This document shows, piece after piece, positions 8,911 through 16,880 of a stretch of DNA of 26,906 bases. The stretch spans positions 1 through 26,906 of IMG/VR virus record IMGVR_UViG_3300027901_000028; one strand, given 5' to 3'. The notes beneath the pieces are model-generated. The model made no database searches. It was not told the origin of the DNA and worked only from the letters and a program-made list of their open reading frames with translations. The number at the start of each line of letters is the position of its first letter. Positions within the stretch are counted from its first letter, which is position 1. The DNA comes from a virus. The position numbers and the translations under genes were made by a program.

Positions 8911-9765
8911 TTAATTATTAAACCATTTAACTATTAACCCTTTTTGTACTATATCATCAGTTGCAGAACCTTGACCGGTACAATAAATATTAATATCAGT
9001 ATCTAAATTACCAGTGCCATCCACATAATTAGCACTATCAATAATTAATGCATTATCAGAAATAATTTGTGAAATACATTGTTGAGTATTAATACTTGTT
9101 CTAATTATTGTAGATTTTATTGACCAGCTTCCACTATTAGCTGCAACTGATCCTGTATCTAATAAAAGATCAGAACCAAAATATAATTTTATTTGTTTAT
9201 TATTAGCATTTGCTGCTAAAGTTCCCCAAGCTTTAATTTCTATAAATTCTTGATTATTGTATAAACTATCTGCTAATACTTGATAAATTATTAAATTAGT
9301 TTCACCACTTCCAACATTTCCAGCTGGAGTAGTATTAACATTTAAAGTTCCATTTAATTTAACATTATTAGTTGTATCTCCAACGTTGATAGTAATATCA
9401 GAATTTGCAATAGTACTTGTTGTTATTGTACTTTGGACTATTTGATCATAATTCAATTGCGTATTATTTATTGTGCCACCAGTAATATTTACTGCATCTG
9501 CATCTTGTTTAGCTAATGTTCCTAAATCTGCTTTATTTTCTTTTAAATCTAATTGAGTTTGAACACTTTCATCAGTTCTAATTCCAATTAAACTATTTAA
9601 TTCATTAACTGAAGCCTTTAATCCCTTTAAATCTGGAATTTGACTTTCATAACCTCCTGTTCTTTTCCATATTTCATAAAGATGTTTATAAATTTCTTTA
9701 GTATCAAGATGCATTCCTGGTTGTGGAGGAGGTAAAACTACACTATGACGTTCTGGAGTGCTCAT
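8911..9765 (-). CDS. Virion protein with N-terminal coiled coil; tail needle/knob candidate
   Basis: This is a 284-residue protein whose ATG overlaps the end of the gp10-like gene by four bases (ATGA), so it is translationally coupled. Residues 1-95 contain HLDTKEIYKHLYEIWKRTGG and a heptad-like helix (LKGLKASVNELNSLIG, then LDLKENKADLGTLAKQDADA) predicting a trimeric coiled coil. The rest is beta-rich (TINNTQLNYDQIVQ, and a C-terminal jelly-roll-like region). The position right after the gp10-like gene matches the P22 tail needle gp26, but sequence similarity to gp26 is not evident. A small tail fiber is the alternative. Confidence 0.5.
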   Translation of the reverse strand: MSTPERHSVVLPPPQPGMHLDTKEIYKHLYEIWKRTGGYESQIPDLKGLKASVNELNSLIGIRTDESVQTQLDLKENKADLGTLAKQDADAVNITGGTINNTQLNYDQIVQSTITTSTIANSDITINVGDTTNNVKLNGTLNVNTTPAGNVGSGETNLIIYQVLADSLYNNQEFIEIKAWGTLAANANNKQIKLYFGSDLLLDTGSVAANSGSWSIKSTIIRTSINTQQCISQIISDNALIIDSANYVDGTGNLDTDINIYCTGQGSATDDIVQKGLIVKWFNN

Positions 9766-11525
9766 TGTTCTAGTTCCTCCACTTCAATAACAGCACCTAA
9801 AATTACATTATAAACTGGATTAGTACTTCTAATTTTAAAAGTAAAAGAATCAGAAGTTCCTAATTGATTCCATTTTATTCTTTGTTTATATTTGCCAGTC
9901 TTTCCAATAGATTTCCATTTTTCATTACCCCAACTAATACCATCATCTTTTGATATTTGTAACATTACTTTTGGATCATAACCATAATCACTTTCTTGAG
10001 TTAATCCTACTCCTTTTTGCATATCTAATTGAAAAGAATAAAGCGATAATAAATGTAAATTTTTATTTAGATGTTGAGTGGCTCGTTCGTACCAAATTAA
10101 ATTACCATTTTCTGTATAAACAGAATCCGATAATTTATAAATTTTTCCACTTTCAAAATCTCCTACTAAACATTTATCATTATAGAAAACAAAATTATTA
10201 GCTCTCCATCTGCCTTGCTTAGTTGGAGAAATATTAGGTTGTGGATTAGTTAAAGTTGATCTTTTTTCATGCCAACTTTTAGTTGTTAAATCATAAATCC
10301 AAGTTTTATCTTCTGAGGGAAAAATTAAGCAATAAAAAATATGGCCATTCCATTGATAAGTAAATCCTATTGCATCATCTATTACATCATATTTTGCTAA
10401 TTCATAATTAAGTGGTTCTGTAGAAATAATTTGAGGTTCATAATTAACCATCATTATAACTACTCTACCGCCTTCTTCATTATTTCCTAATAGTAATAAT
10501 ATATTATTATGAGCAACAGCTACTGAATAAGGAGCTACTGTTCCGTATTTAATAACTAAATTTGTTCTCCGTTCAAAAGGAAATTGAGCTATACCAACAT
10601 CATACCAAATTTCAGTTGTAGTTCTACAAATTAACCATACTTCTTCTCTAATAGATATAGCTACTACTAAATTATCTGGCCAAACATTTGCTTGAGCATA
10701 ATCTAAAGCATTTACTCTACTAAAATCTTCAGATTCTGAAATATACCATCTTCTAGATACTTGTTTAGCATAAATACCATAAGTATCTTGATAAGTAGGA
10801 ATAATTGGTACATAAAATGCTGTATCAGAAGTGGCTGTAAAATCCCATCTATCAGTAGCAGTATGACCAGTAGCATAATCAAAAGTTATTTGAACACCAT
10901 CATTTAAAGTTTGTGTTTGTGTAGTTATTTGTACATTTTCTTCATTCCAAGTATCGCCAGCAGAATCTGACCATCTAAATGTATCTATGGTTCCTGGAGT
11001 TTGAATTTCTACACGATAATTTTTTTGTACTGTAGCTGTATAAGCACCACCAGTAGTCATATCATTTAAACCACTACCAGTAAAAGTAGGATCTCCTATA
11101 ATAGAACTTGCTGCTTCAATAACAAAAAAATCTCCTGCTTCATGAGTTGTGGAATCAACTAATTGATAAACATAACCATATTTAGTATCAGTTAAAAACA
11201 ATTGAGTATCATTAGCAGTAAAGCGAACATTTCCAATTGATGTTTTTAAAGTGCCAATATGTTTTTCATTACCATTATTATCAAAAATATAAAATTTATC
11301 ATCTATTACACCATATAAAATTCCATTTAATTCAAATAAGCCTCTAACACTTTTGCCCCCACTAACTTCTGCCCATGTTTCCAAACCAGGATCTGGTAAT
11401 AAAACTGATGGAAATTTCCCAGTTGGATCAGCGCTTAAATACCAATTAATACAAGTTTGAGCATCCAATTGAAGTGTTGGCATTTTATAAGCTTGACCCA
11501 CGATTGGTATTGTTATTTTTGGCAT
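9762..11525 (-). CDS. Packaged-DNA stabilization protein, P22 gp10-like tail hub
   Basis: This is a 587-residue protein. The N-terminus (PIVGQAYKMPTLQLDAQTCINWYL, then LLPDPGLETWAEV and RGLFELNGILYGVI) is typical of P22 gp10-family proteins, which form the hexameric hub closing the head after packaging and carry the spikes and needle. The rest consists of short beta-strand repeats, consistent with a beta-propeller-like body. Length is slightly above P22 gp10 (about 470 aa). The start overlaps the stop of the gp4-like gene (TAATG), so the two completion proteins are translationally coupled. Confidence 0.8.
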   Translation of the reverse strand: MPKITIPIVGQAYKMPTLQLDAQTCINWYLSADPTGKFPSVLLPDPGLETWAEVSGGKSVRGLFELNGILYGVIDDKFYIFDNNGNEKHIGTLKTSIGNVRFTANDTQLFLTDTKYGYVYQLVDSTTHEAGDFFVIEAASSIIGDPTFTGSGLNDMTTGGAYTATVQKNYRVEIQTPGTIDTFRWSDSAGDTWNEENVQITTQTQTLNDGVQITFDYATGHTATDRWDFTATSDTAFYVPIIPTYQDTYGIYAKQVSRRWYISESEDFSRVNALDYAQANVWPDNLVVAISIREEVWLICRTTTEIWYDVGIAQFPFERRTNLVIKYGTVAPYSVAVAHNNILLLLGNNEEGGRVVIMMVNYEPQIISTEPLNYELAKYDVIDDAIGFTYQWNGHIFYCLIFPSEDKTWIYDLTTKSWHEKRSTLTNPQPNISPTKQGRWRANNFVFYNDKCLVGDFESGKIYKLSDSVYTENGNLIWYERATQHLNKNLHLLSLYSFQLDMQKGVGLTQESDYGYDPKVMLQISKDDGISWGNEKWKSIGKTGKYKQRIKWNQLGTSDSFTFKIRSTNPVYNVILGAVIEVEELEQ

Positions 11526-12469
11526 TATCTATAAAAATCCGGTTGTAAATAAAGTGAACCTTGTTCGCTGTCAAATGATGAAGCTAATTTTAGATCATCG
11601 TTAGCTTGTAATTGTAATAATTGAAAATTTCTATCATTTGCTTTCCCATATGCTGGAGCAACTCTAATCGCTAAATTGGAAACCAAAGCTTGTTCCCATT
11701 CTTGAGGCCAATCTGGAGTATTAGCAACACTATCAAAATCTTCTATTTTTTTGCTAATAGTAATTTTCATACGATATTTTACATCTATAGGTACTGGCCA
11801 AATTACAATTCTGCCCGTATTTAATTGTCGATCATAATTATAATTAATAGGAGTGGCTTCTATAGTTTTATTTGGCAATTGAAAATAATCTTCATAACTT
11901 AAATAAAACATAGGAACATCAAGATCATCTTCGCTTTGTCTAACAGCTGAATAAACATTAAATGGTTGAACTAATTTAGTTGTATAAATATAAACAGCAT
12001 TATCTTTTGAAGCAGCACTAGGTAAAGAACCAGTCAAATCTACTGTATTTAAATCAACAATATTCGCAATTGTGTCCCAATATAAAGTATTAGCATCTAA
12101 AACAATTCCAATATAATCACCAACATTAACATTAACATTATCATTAAAACTAATTTGACTAACCCCTAAAGCATAATCAGCATCTAAACTAGTTGCAGTA
12201 TAAGATAAAGTAGCATGATCAGAACTCGTAGCATTTAAAAGATATTCTGCTTGGCCGGCTTGTAAAAAAATAGTAGCGGTACTTTTTGTCCATAAATAAA
12301 AATCTTGTGCTTGCCAATGTTTGATCATTCTATTTAACATACGATGACAATATGAATAATCACTAGCATCTAAAGCTTCATCACCTCGAATAACATTTAA
12401 AGATCTTAATGCATCTTCTATTATATTATTTTCTGTAGATCTAAAATCAGTTGAACCTGAAGTGGTCAT
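11525..12469 (-). CDS. Head-to-tail adaptor, P22 gp4-like
   Basis: This is a 314-residue protein. The N-terminal helical segment (IIEDALRSLNVIRGDEALDASD, then CHRMLNRMIKHWQAQDFYLWT) matches the P22 gp4 / tail accessory factor family, which forms the ring directly under the portal. The middle part is beta-rich. The segment DSVANTPDWPQEWEQALVSN followed by LAIRVAPAYG is another conserved feature of this family. GGAG lies seven bases before the ATG. Residues C-terminal to about 270 are likely flexible. Confidence 0.8.
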   Translation of the reverse strand: MTTSGSTDFRSTENNIIEDALRSLNVIRGDEALDASDYSYCHRMLNRMIKHWQAQDFYLWTKSTATIFLQAGQAEYLLNATSSDHATLSYTATSLDADYALGVSQISFNDNVNVNVGDYIGIVLDANTLYWDTIANIVDLNTVDLTGSLPSAASKDNAVYIYTTKLVQPFNVYSAVRQSEDDLDVPMFYLSYEDYFQLPNKTIEATPINYNYDRQLNTGRIVIWPVPIDVKYRMKITISKKIEDFDSVANTPDWPQEWEQALVSNLAIRVAPAYGKANDRNFQLLQLQANDDLKLASSFDSEQGSLYLQPDFYR

Positions 12470-12477
12470 TTTAACTC

Positions 12478-12726
12478 CTATAAATCATCAGGAGTGACCT
12501 GATTTGTAGTTAAAAAAGTTAACGTTGGACGAGGACGTGCTATTGGTACTTGTTGATCATCTACTAAACCACGAACAAAATCTTGTGGTTGACGAGGTTC
12601 CCAACAAGTTGGGCAAACAAAGAGATTATCCCATTCTAATTGACATTCACTTGCTTTATATTTGTGACCACAACGATCACATAAAACATTATAATCATTA
12701 ATTTTATAATAATCTCGTTTGCCCAT
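12478..12726 (-). CDS. Small zinc-ribbon phage protein
   Basis: This is an 82-residue protein with two CxxC pairs, C16-DR-C19 and C38-PT-C41, around a 18-residue loop, and the trailing motif EPRQPQDFVRG..DDQ.VP.ARP. Small zinc-ribbon proteins with this tail are common between the capsid and gp4-like genes of podoviruses. Their function is not established. A structural or assembly role is inferred from position only. Confidence 0.75.
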   Translation of the reverse strand: MGKRDYYKINDYNVLCDRCGHKYKASECQLEWDNLFVCPTCWEPRQPQDFVRGLVDDQQVPIARPRPTLTFLTTNQVTPDDL

Positions 12727-12735
12727 TTAAATCTC

Positions 12736-13035
12736 TCATTTTTTACGTCCAACTTTTCTCCATTTTCTCATAGTTTTAGCTAAATTTAGCCGTTTAAATA
12801 ATGTAAGCTCCATTGGTGAAAGTTTTTTAGGTCCTGCAGCTTTCTTTTTTAAAGTTGCTAATCTTTTATTAATAGTTGCTAGTGGTATTGGTGCTTTTAC
12901 AATGCCACCACGTGGTCCTTTTTTAGTTTTAGCACCTAATTGTGCCCGTAAAGCTCCTTTTTTTATTGGAATAGTAGCTCCTATTCGCGAAAGTTTTATC
13001 ATTTGAATTTTTGGTTTTTTAATTTTAGTAGCCAT
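12736..13035 (-). CDS. Small strongly basic protein
   Basis: This is a 99-residue protein with about a quarter Lys/Arg spread along the chain and few acidic residues, ending in KTMRKWRKVGRKK. The ATG is preceded by TAGGAAA. The charge suggests nucleic-acid binding or packing against DNA inside the head, but no domain is recognisable. It is separated by only nine bases from both neighbours, so it is part of the late operon. Confidence 0.7.
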   Translation of the reverse strand: MATKIKKPKIQMIKLSRIGATIPIKKGALRAQLGAKTKKGPRGGIVKAPIPLATINKRLATLKKKAAGPKKLSPMELTLFKRLNLAKTMRKWRKVGRKK

Positions 13036-13043
13036 CTTATTTC

Positions 13044-13454
13044 CTATTTTATAACTGGAACTTCTCTTTGATTAATATAAAAAATTATATATCCATCTTT
13101 AGATGAAGAAGCTAATCCAGTGGTTGTTAATAAAATATCTCCAGTTCTTCCTGCACCAGCGTTATCAATTAATCCACCAGTATCTGTGAAATCCATATCT
13201 TCAGAGATATCTTGATCTATACTAATAAGTGAAATATTTAAAGTTGCGTCCCAGAATAATTCTCCACTAAAACCATTTAAACAATATTGAATTCTGTCTA
13301 ATTTAGGTTTTGTTGAACCAGCAGTATAAGCTGAAGCATCATAAATAACATAATTTGATAATTCTCCAGAAGAACCATCTCCTTTAATAGTAACTTTAAT
13401 AATAGTATGTTTTGATCCATCTACTAAAACCTGAGTATTTACTGTATGTGCCAT
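13044..13454 (-). CDS. Small virion-structural-type protein, function unknown
   Basis: This is a 136-residue beta-rich protein (VDGSKHTIIKVTIKGDGSSG, later GELFWDATLN and YIIFYINQREVPVIK). Proteins of this shape sit between capsid and adaptor genes in many podoviruses and are usually listed as structural or unknown. The ATG lies behind TGAGGAA. It is the first gene after the hairpin at 13475-13501, so its expression may depend on read-through or processing there. Confidence 0.65.
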   Translation of the reverse strand: MAHTVNTQVLVDGSKHTIIKVTIKGDGSSGELSNYVIYDASAYTAGSTKPKLDRIQYCLNGFSGELFWDATLNISLISIDQDISEDMDFTDTGGLIDNAGAGRTGDILLTTTGLASSSKDGYIIFYINQREVPVIK

Positions 13455-13474
13455 AATATTTCCTCAATTAAAAT

Positions 13475-13501
13475 CATAAGAGAGGAAAATCCTCTCTTAT
13501 G
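13475..13501 (-). terminator. Hairpin terminator after the beta-helix gene
   Basis: A perfect 12-bp stem (CATAAGAGAGGA with TCCTCTCTTATG) around a 3-base loop lies four bases after the stop of the 13506-14414 gene. On the minus strand it is followed by ATTTTAATT. It is the strongest terminator-like structure in the late region and probably reduces transcription after the capsid block, or protects the 3' end of the capsid mRNA. Confidence 0.75.
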
Positions 13502-13505
13502 AAAA

Positions 13506-14414
13506 TTAAGTTTCAACAACTGGATTAAGTCGTGCGTTCTTATCAACAGAACTTACAGAATAACATTCAAAGCATTTCAATGAACCAGGATCAAAAGCAG
13601 TTGCAAAAGCATCAGCATATAAGAAATTACGCGCAGCAATTCCAGTACATGCAGAAACTAATTCAATAGCATGATCACCAGTTTGAAGATTGCTTAATAT
13701 ACAATCCTTAATTGTTAAATTAGTTAAAACTTTACCAGTTGGATTGTGAATAGCAGCATCAGCAAAATCACCAAATGCTTCACAATTACTAATAATTATA
13801 CTATCAGCAACTTCACCTAATTCAATTGCTGCATTTGCTCCAGCAGTTGGGGCATTAAAAGTACAATGATCAACTTTAATGCCATCGCACGCATTTGCTC
13901 CCCCACCATTTATATCAATAAAAGTTAAGCCCTGAGCTGTACCTTCAGTAAAATAACAATTATCGATAATAGTTCGCTTAGCATTACAATCTAACATTGT
14001 GACTTGACTAGCAATATTACAAGTAAACATCATATTACTAATACGAACATCATTAGCGGAAATTACTACAGAGGCTGCAGTATCGGTGGCGAATGTTATA
14101 TGTGGACGATTTACTTCATTTCCTTGTCCTATAATGGAAATTCCTGCAATATCAGCAACCATCCCAGTAGCAGCTATAATAGTTTCAGCATGTCCTGGTG
14201 CTACAAAGATAATATCTCCTTGATTTGCTGTGCATCTGCCAATTGCATAATCAATTGTTGCAAAAGGATATTTTTCAGTTCCACTATTTCCATTAGAACC
14301 ATGAATAGAATCAACCCAATATACATTAGCTCTAGGATTTCTAGTATAAATAATAGGCATACCTTGAATAGCTACGCCATGTGCAAATCCATGAGGATAA
14401 CTCGTAATAGGCAT
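13506..14414 (-). CDS. Parallel beta-helix protein of the capsid block
   Basis: This is a 302-residue protein starting MPITSYPHGF. I chose the ATG at 14414 because TTGGAG lies eight bases upstream; the longer frame reaching 14465 has no ribosome site and overlaps the capsid stop. Residues about 30-60 (VYWVDSIHGSNGNSGTEKYP then FATIDYAIG) resemble the entry of pectate-lyase/NosD-like right-handed beta-helices. The following rungs show repeated hydrophobic-N/D-x-x patterns (ISNMMF, IDNCYF, VDHCTF, ISNCEA, IKDCIL). No catalytic residues are identifiable. Its place next to the capsid gene suggests a virion surface role, possibly an additional decoration. Confidence 0.65.
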   Translation of the reverse strand: MPITSYPHGFAHGVAIQGMPIIYTRNPRANVYWVDSIHGSNGNSGTEKYPFATIDYAIGRCTANQGDIIFVAPGHAETIIAATGMVADIAGISIIGQGNEVNRPHITFATDTAASVVISANDVRISNMMFTCNIASQVTMLDCNAKRTIIDNCYFTEGTAQGLTFIDINGGGANACDGIKVDHCTFNAPTAGANAAIELGEVADSIIISNCEAFGDFADAAIHNPTGKVLTNLTIKDCILSNLQTGDHAIELVSACTGIAARNFLYADAFATAFDPGSLKCFECYSVSSVDKNARLNPVVET

Positions 14415-14464
14415 TTTTAATTCTCCAAATAAATAATAAACAAGAGCCCAAGGACTTAATAACA

Positions 14465-15376
14465 TTAAGCTCCTGGACTACCATAAATTCCACGCCAGTC
14501 AGTAAATCCAAAACTATATCTTTCATAACCAGAAAATAATGCATTCTTGGTTGTAAAATCATTATCAGATTCAAAAACTGGAGCTGATCTTTCAAAATAT
14601 TTTAAAGAACTTGGACAATCAGTAAGCACAAACCATGCATCAGTATCTGTTAAATAATTATTAACAGTATAACCTTGTGGTAATACACCCAAAGTGTACA
14701 TAGCATTGATATCACGATCAGCAGTAGCTGGACGTTGTGGATTCTTTAAAATACGAGCGGCATCAAATCTCAAAGATGGTGGAACTAATAATTTTAATGC
14801 TTTAACTTCGATATGATTATTTCGATTATCTCTAAATTGATCAATATCTATTATAGCTTGTTCTAAAGCTGCTTCTGATAAATCAGCAGCAACTGTTAAA
14901 GTATTAGATAAAGTACCACCTTCAGTAGGATGTAAAGCGTTTACTAAACTAACACCATCACCACCAGCATAAGAATTATTAAAAGCTCTATTGAAAATAT
15001 TTGCAGCAACATTTTCTTTAGTTTGATGCATTGAATAAGCAACATTTTTTGCACGTTGGGCTCCAAATTGCTTATATAAATTATCTGCAATTTCCTCACG
15101 GGTAATTACAAAACCAATAGAATAAGCAACATTGGTATAACGCGTAATAAATGATTGTTTCATTGTATCATATGAAAGAGCTTCTCCTTCGACTTTAACT
15201 GGGGCTAAACCCATTCCAGTTAAGCCAACATCTTCTTCATAATTCTTATCTGAATAATTAATTTCAAAAAGTTCCCGCCATTGAGGGATTTTTTCTTTAT
15301 AAGCTAACCCCCAAATTTCATCTAATCCTGGCCACAATAGCTTCGGAGTAGAACCAGTAGAAATTATTCCTGACAT
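14465..15376 (-). CDS. Major capsid protein
   Basis: This is a 303-residue protein with a very strong ribosome site (GGAGG, seven bases before ATG). Segments typical of this HK97-fold head-protein family are LLWPGLDEIWG near the start, YTNVAYSIGFVITREEIADN, NIFNRAFNN, LLVPPSLRFDAARIL and a C-terminal FSGYERYSFGFTDWRGIYGS. It follows the decoration-like gene by 15 bases. It should form the icosahedral shell with the scaffold-like protein at 16863-17816. Confidence 0.85.
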   Translation of the reverse strand: MSGIISTGSTPKLLWPGLDEIWGLAYKEKIPQWRELFEINYSDKNYEEDVGLTGMGLAPVKVEGEALSYDTMKQSFITRYTNVAYSIGFVITREEIADNLYKQFGAQRAKNVAYSMHQTKENVAANIFNRAFNNSYAGGDGVSLVNALHPTEGGTLSNTLTVAADLSEAALEQAIIDIDQFRDNRNNHIEVKALKLLVPPSLRFDAARILKNPQRPATADRDINAMYTLGVLPQGYTVNNYLTDTDAWFVLTDCPSSLKYFERSAPVFESDNDFTTKNALFSGYERYSFGFTDWRGIYGSPGA

Positions 15377-15391
15377 TTTTATATCCTCCTA

Positions 15392-15961
15392 TTAAACACC
15401 AGTAGTGGCTTTATATTCATGTTCATTGATAAAACAAATCCAATCAACATAATCACCAACTGTATTATCTGCACGACGTACTATATCTGTAATACGTAAT
15501 TGAGCACTGTCTGAAGTTAAAGTTGTTTGATCAATTTCCATTGCAGATAAACCAGTAACAGTACTACCAGTTCCAACTACAATATCAGCATTTTGTCCAA
15601 CATCTCCTACAGCACCAGTACCATTTGTTTGAATCGAAAATCTAACATATGGATCATCCATTACATAAACAGTACGTAATGTACTTGCAGTTCTATAAAT
15701 TTGATTTAAATAAGTAGAATTTGGTTTAAATCCAACTACAAAACCAACTAATGCATTAGTTGCAGCAGCTTGAGTCACAACAGGATGATATTCACCATCA
15801 TCACCTAATCCTAATGTACCTGTCAGCTTTACAAAATCACCCATAAAGAGTGCAGTACTATCAGCTGCTAAAACGGTATAAGCATGAATTTGTCCATTAG
15901 CCATTGCTTGACTAAAACTACCAACTAATTTTGCACCAGATGGAGTATCAGCATTTGCCAT
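15392..15961 (-). CDS. Head decoration-like protein
   Basis: This is a 189-residue protein starting MANADTPSGAKLVG. The ATG at 15961 has GGAG seven bases upstream; the ATG six bases earlier is too close to that site. It is beta-rich (FVVGFKP, VRFSIQTNGTGAVGDVGQN, ITDIVRRADNTVGDYVD) and sits directly before the major capsid gene, as head-stabilising decoration proteins often do. Its whole length is homologous to residues 1-180 of the head-fiber gene at 375-2312 and to the partial gene at 1-363, which supports a capsid-binding role for the fold. A different minor head role is possible. Confidence 0.65.
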   Translation of the reverse strand: MANADTPSGAKLVGSFSQAMANGQIHAYTVLAADSTALFMGDFVKLTGTLGLGDDGEYHPVVTQAAATNALVGFVVGFKPNSTYLNQIYRTASTLRTVYVMDDPYVRFSIQTNGTGAVGDVGQNADIVVGTGSTVTGLSAMEIDQTTLTSDSAQLRITDIVRRADNTVGDYVDWICFINEHEYKATTGV

Positions 15962-16078
15962 AATCATTCTCCAAATAATTAATAAAAATTATATTTAAAA
16001 TAAAAATATTAAAATTATCCTAAATAGGAATTTTCTTAAGGCTCTATTTGAATAAATAGATGGAATAAGTATTTGAAA

Positions 16079-16096
16079 TTAAAGTGAATACTTTAA
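16079..16096 (-). terminator. Weak hairpin after gene 16099-16590
   Basis: Seven-base arms TTAAAGT and ACTTTAA around a 4-base loop lie two bases after the stop codon, with TTTC following on the minus strand. The stem is AT-rich, so termination would be partial. The 137 bases between genes hold a second weak stem (CCTA/TAGG near 16020) and no clear promoter. Confidence 0.3.
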
Positions 16097-16098
16097 CT

Positions 16099-16590
16099 TT
16101 ATTTTTCTAGAGGTCCTCGTTTTATTTCGATAGTTCCTCTTCTAATGCGTGGATCTAATTTATCTAATCCAATTGCACGTTCCCGTTCATCGAGTTCTGC
16201 TTGTTTCCTAGCATCATCTTCATCTTTCCATTCTTGTGGGACATCTAAATAATATCCCATGATTCCAGCACCAACTTGTTGACAAGCAATTTTCCCAGAT
16301 TGTGTTAGATCCTTTGAAGCTGTATTGCCTTCTTTAACTACATCTTCACGAAATGAATATCCCGCTTGTAAAAAATTTGCAATACGATCTCCAACATCAT
16401 TTACTAATCTAGTATAATACCCCTTTTTTGCTCTCACACCAATTTTTTTTTGTTGTTTTAATGGAACTCTTTGTTTTTTATTAGATAATTTATATTTTTT
16501 TCTAAGTGTTTCAGCTTTTTTTTGCGCATCTCGCAAATGAACTGGAATATTTTCTTCTAAAAATTCATTTTTATTAATAATTTCAGTCAT
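16099..16590 (-). CDS. Unknown phage protein of the scaffold-capsid interval
   Basis: This is a 163-residue charged protein. The start is the ATG at 16590 with GGAG seven bases upstream. The Lys-rich N-terminus (residues 20-60) is followed by RLVNDVGDRIANFLQAGYSF and a C-terminal acidic/basic helix (YYLDVPQEWKDEDDARKQAE). Proteins with a VNDVGDRI...AGY segment and an ending of this type are found next to scaffold genes in many podoviruses; no function is established. Its N-terminal 45 codons and leader are duplicated in the remnant at 16620-16847. Confidence 0.65.
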   Translation of the reverse strand: MTEIINKNEFLEENIPVHLRDAQKKAETLRKKYKLSNKKQRVPLKQQKKIGVRAKKGYYTRLVNDVGDRIANFLQAGYSFREDVVKEGNTASKDLTQSGKIACQQVGAGIMGYYLDVPQEWKDEDDARKQAELDERERAIGLDKLDPRIRRGTIEIKRGPLEK

Positions 16591-16880
16591 ATTTAACTCC
16601 AATAATTAATTTTCTAATCTTATAGCACTACATTTATCAATAATTTCTTTTTCACAAATCCTCCTTCAATTTTTTCTTCATCAAGGGTAACTAATTCAAT
16701 TAAAACTCTTTCACCACATGAAATTCTTTGTTTTTTATTAGGTAATTTATATTGTTTTCTAAGTGTTTTAGCTTTTTTTTGCGCATCTCGCAAATGAACT
16801 GGAATGTCTTCTTTTAAAAATTCATCTTTATTAATAGTTTCAGTCATATTTAACTCCAATAATTAACTTTCTAATCTTAT
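16469..16880 (-). repeat. Imperfect direct repeat spanning scaffold 3' end and the next gene's start
   Basis: Bases 16469-16623 match 16726-16880 at a constant offset of 257, with scattered substitutions. The repeat covers the last codons of the preceding gene, the shared leader (ATTGGAGTTAAAT) and about 40 codons of the following gene. It is the footprint of a tandem duplication. Confidence 0.85.
16620..16847 (-). pseudogene. Chimeric remnant: unknown-protein N-terminus + GroES piece + scaffold tail
   Basis: This is a 75-codon frame from an ATG at 16847 with the same GGAG leader as gene 16099-16590. Codons 1-45 copy the N-terminus of that gene. The next part (ISCGERVLIELVTLDEEKIE then GGF) copies the GroES gene: bases 16682-16718 match 18066-18102 at all but one of 37 positions. 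The last part derives from the scaffold 3' end: 16632-16651 is identical to 16949-16968, read in another frame. It cannot make a working GroES because everything after the Gly-Gly of the mobile loop is missing. It has a good ribosome site, so a short fusion peptide may still be translated. Confidence 0.8.

Noticed and set aside
14004-14420. 138-codon plus-strand frame opposite the beta-helix gene
   Set aside because: Biased Ser/Asn/Ile/Cys composition typical of an antisense shadow; the minus-strand gene has a good ribosome site and a family look.
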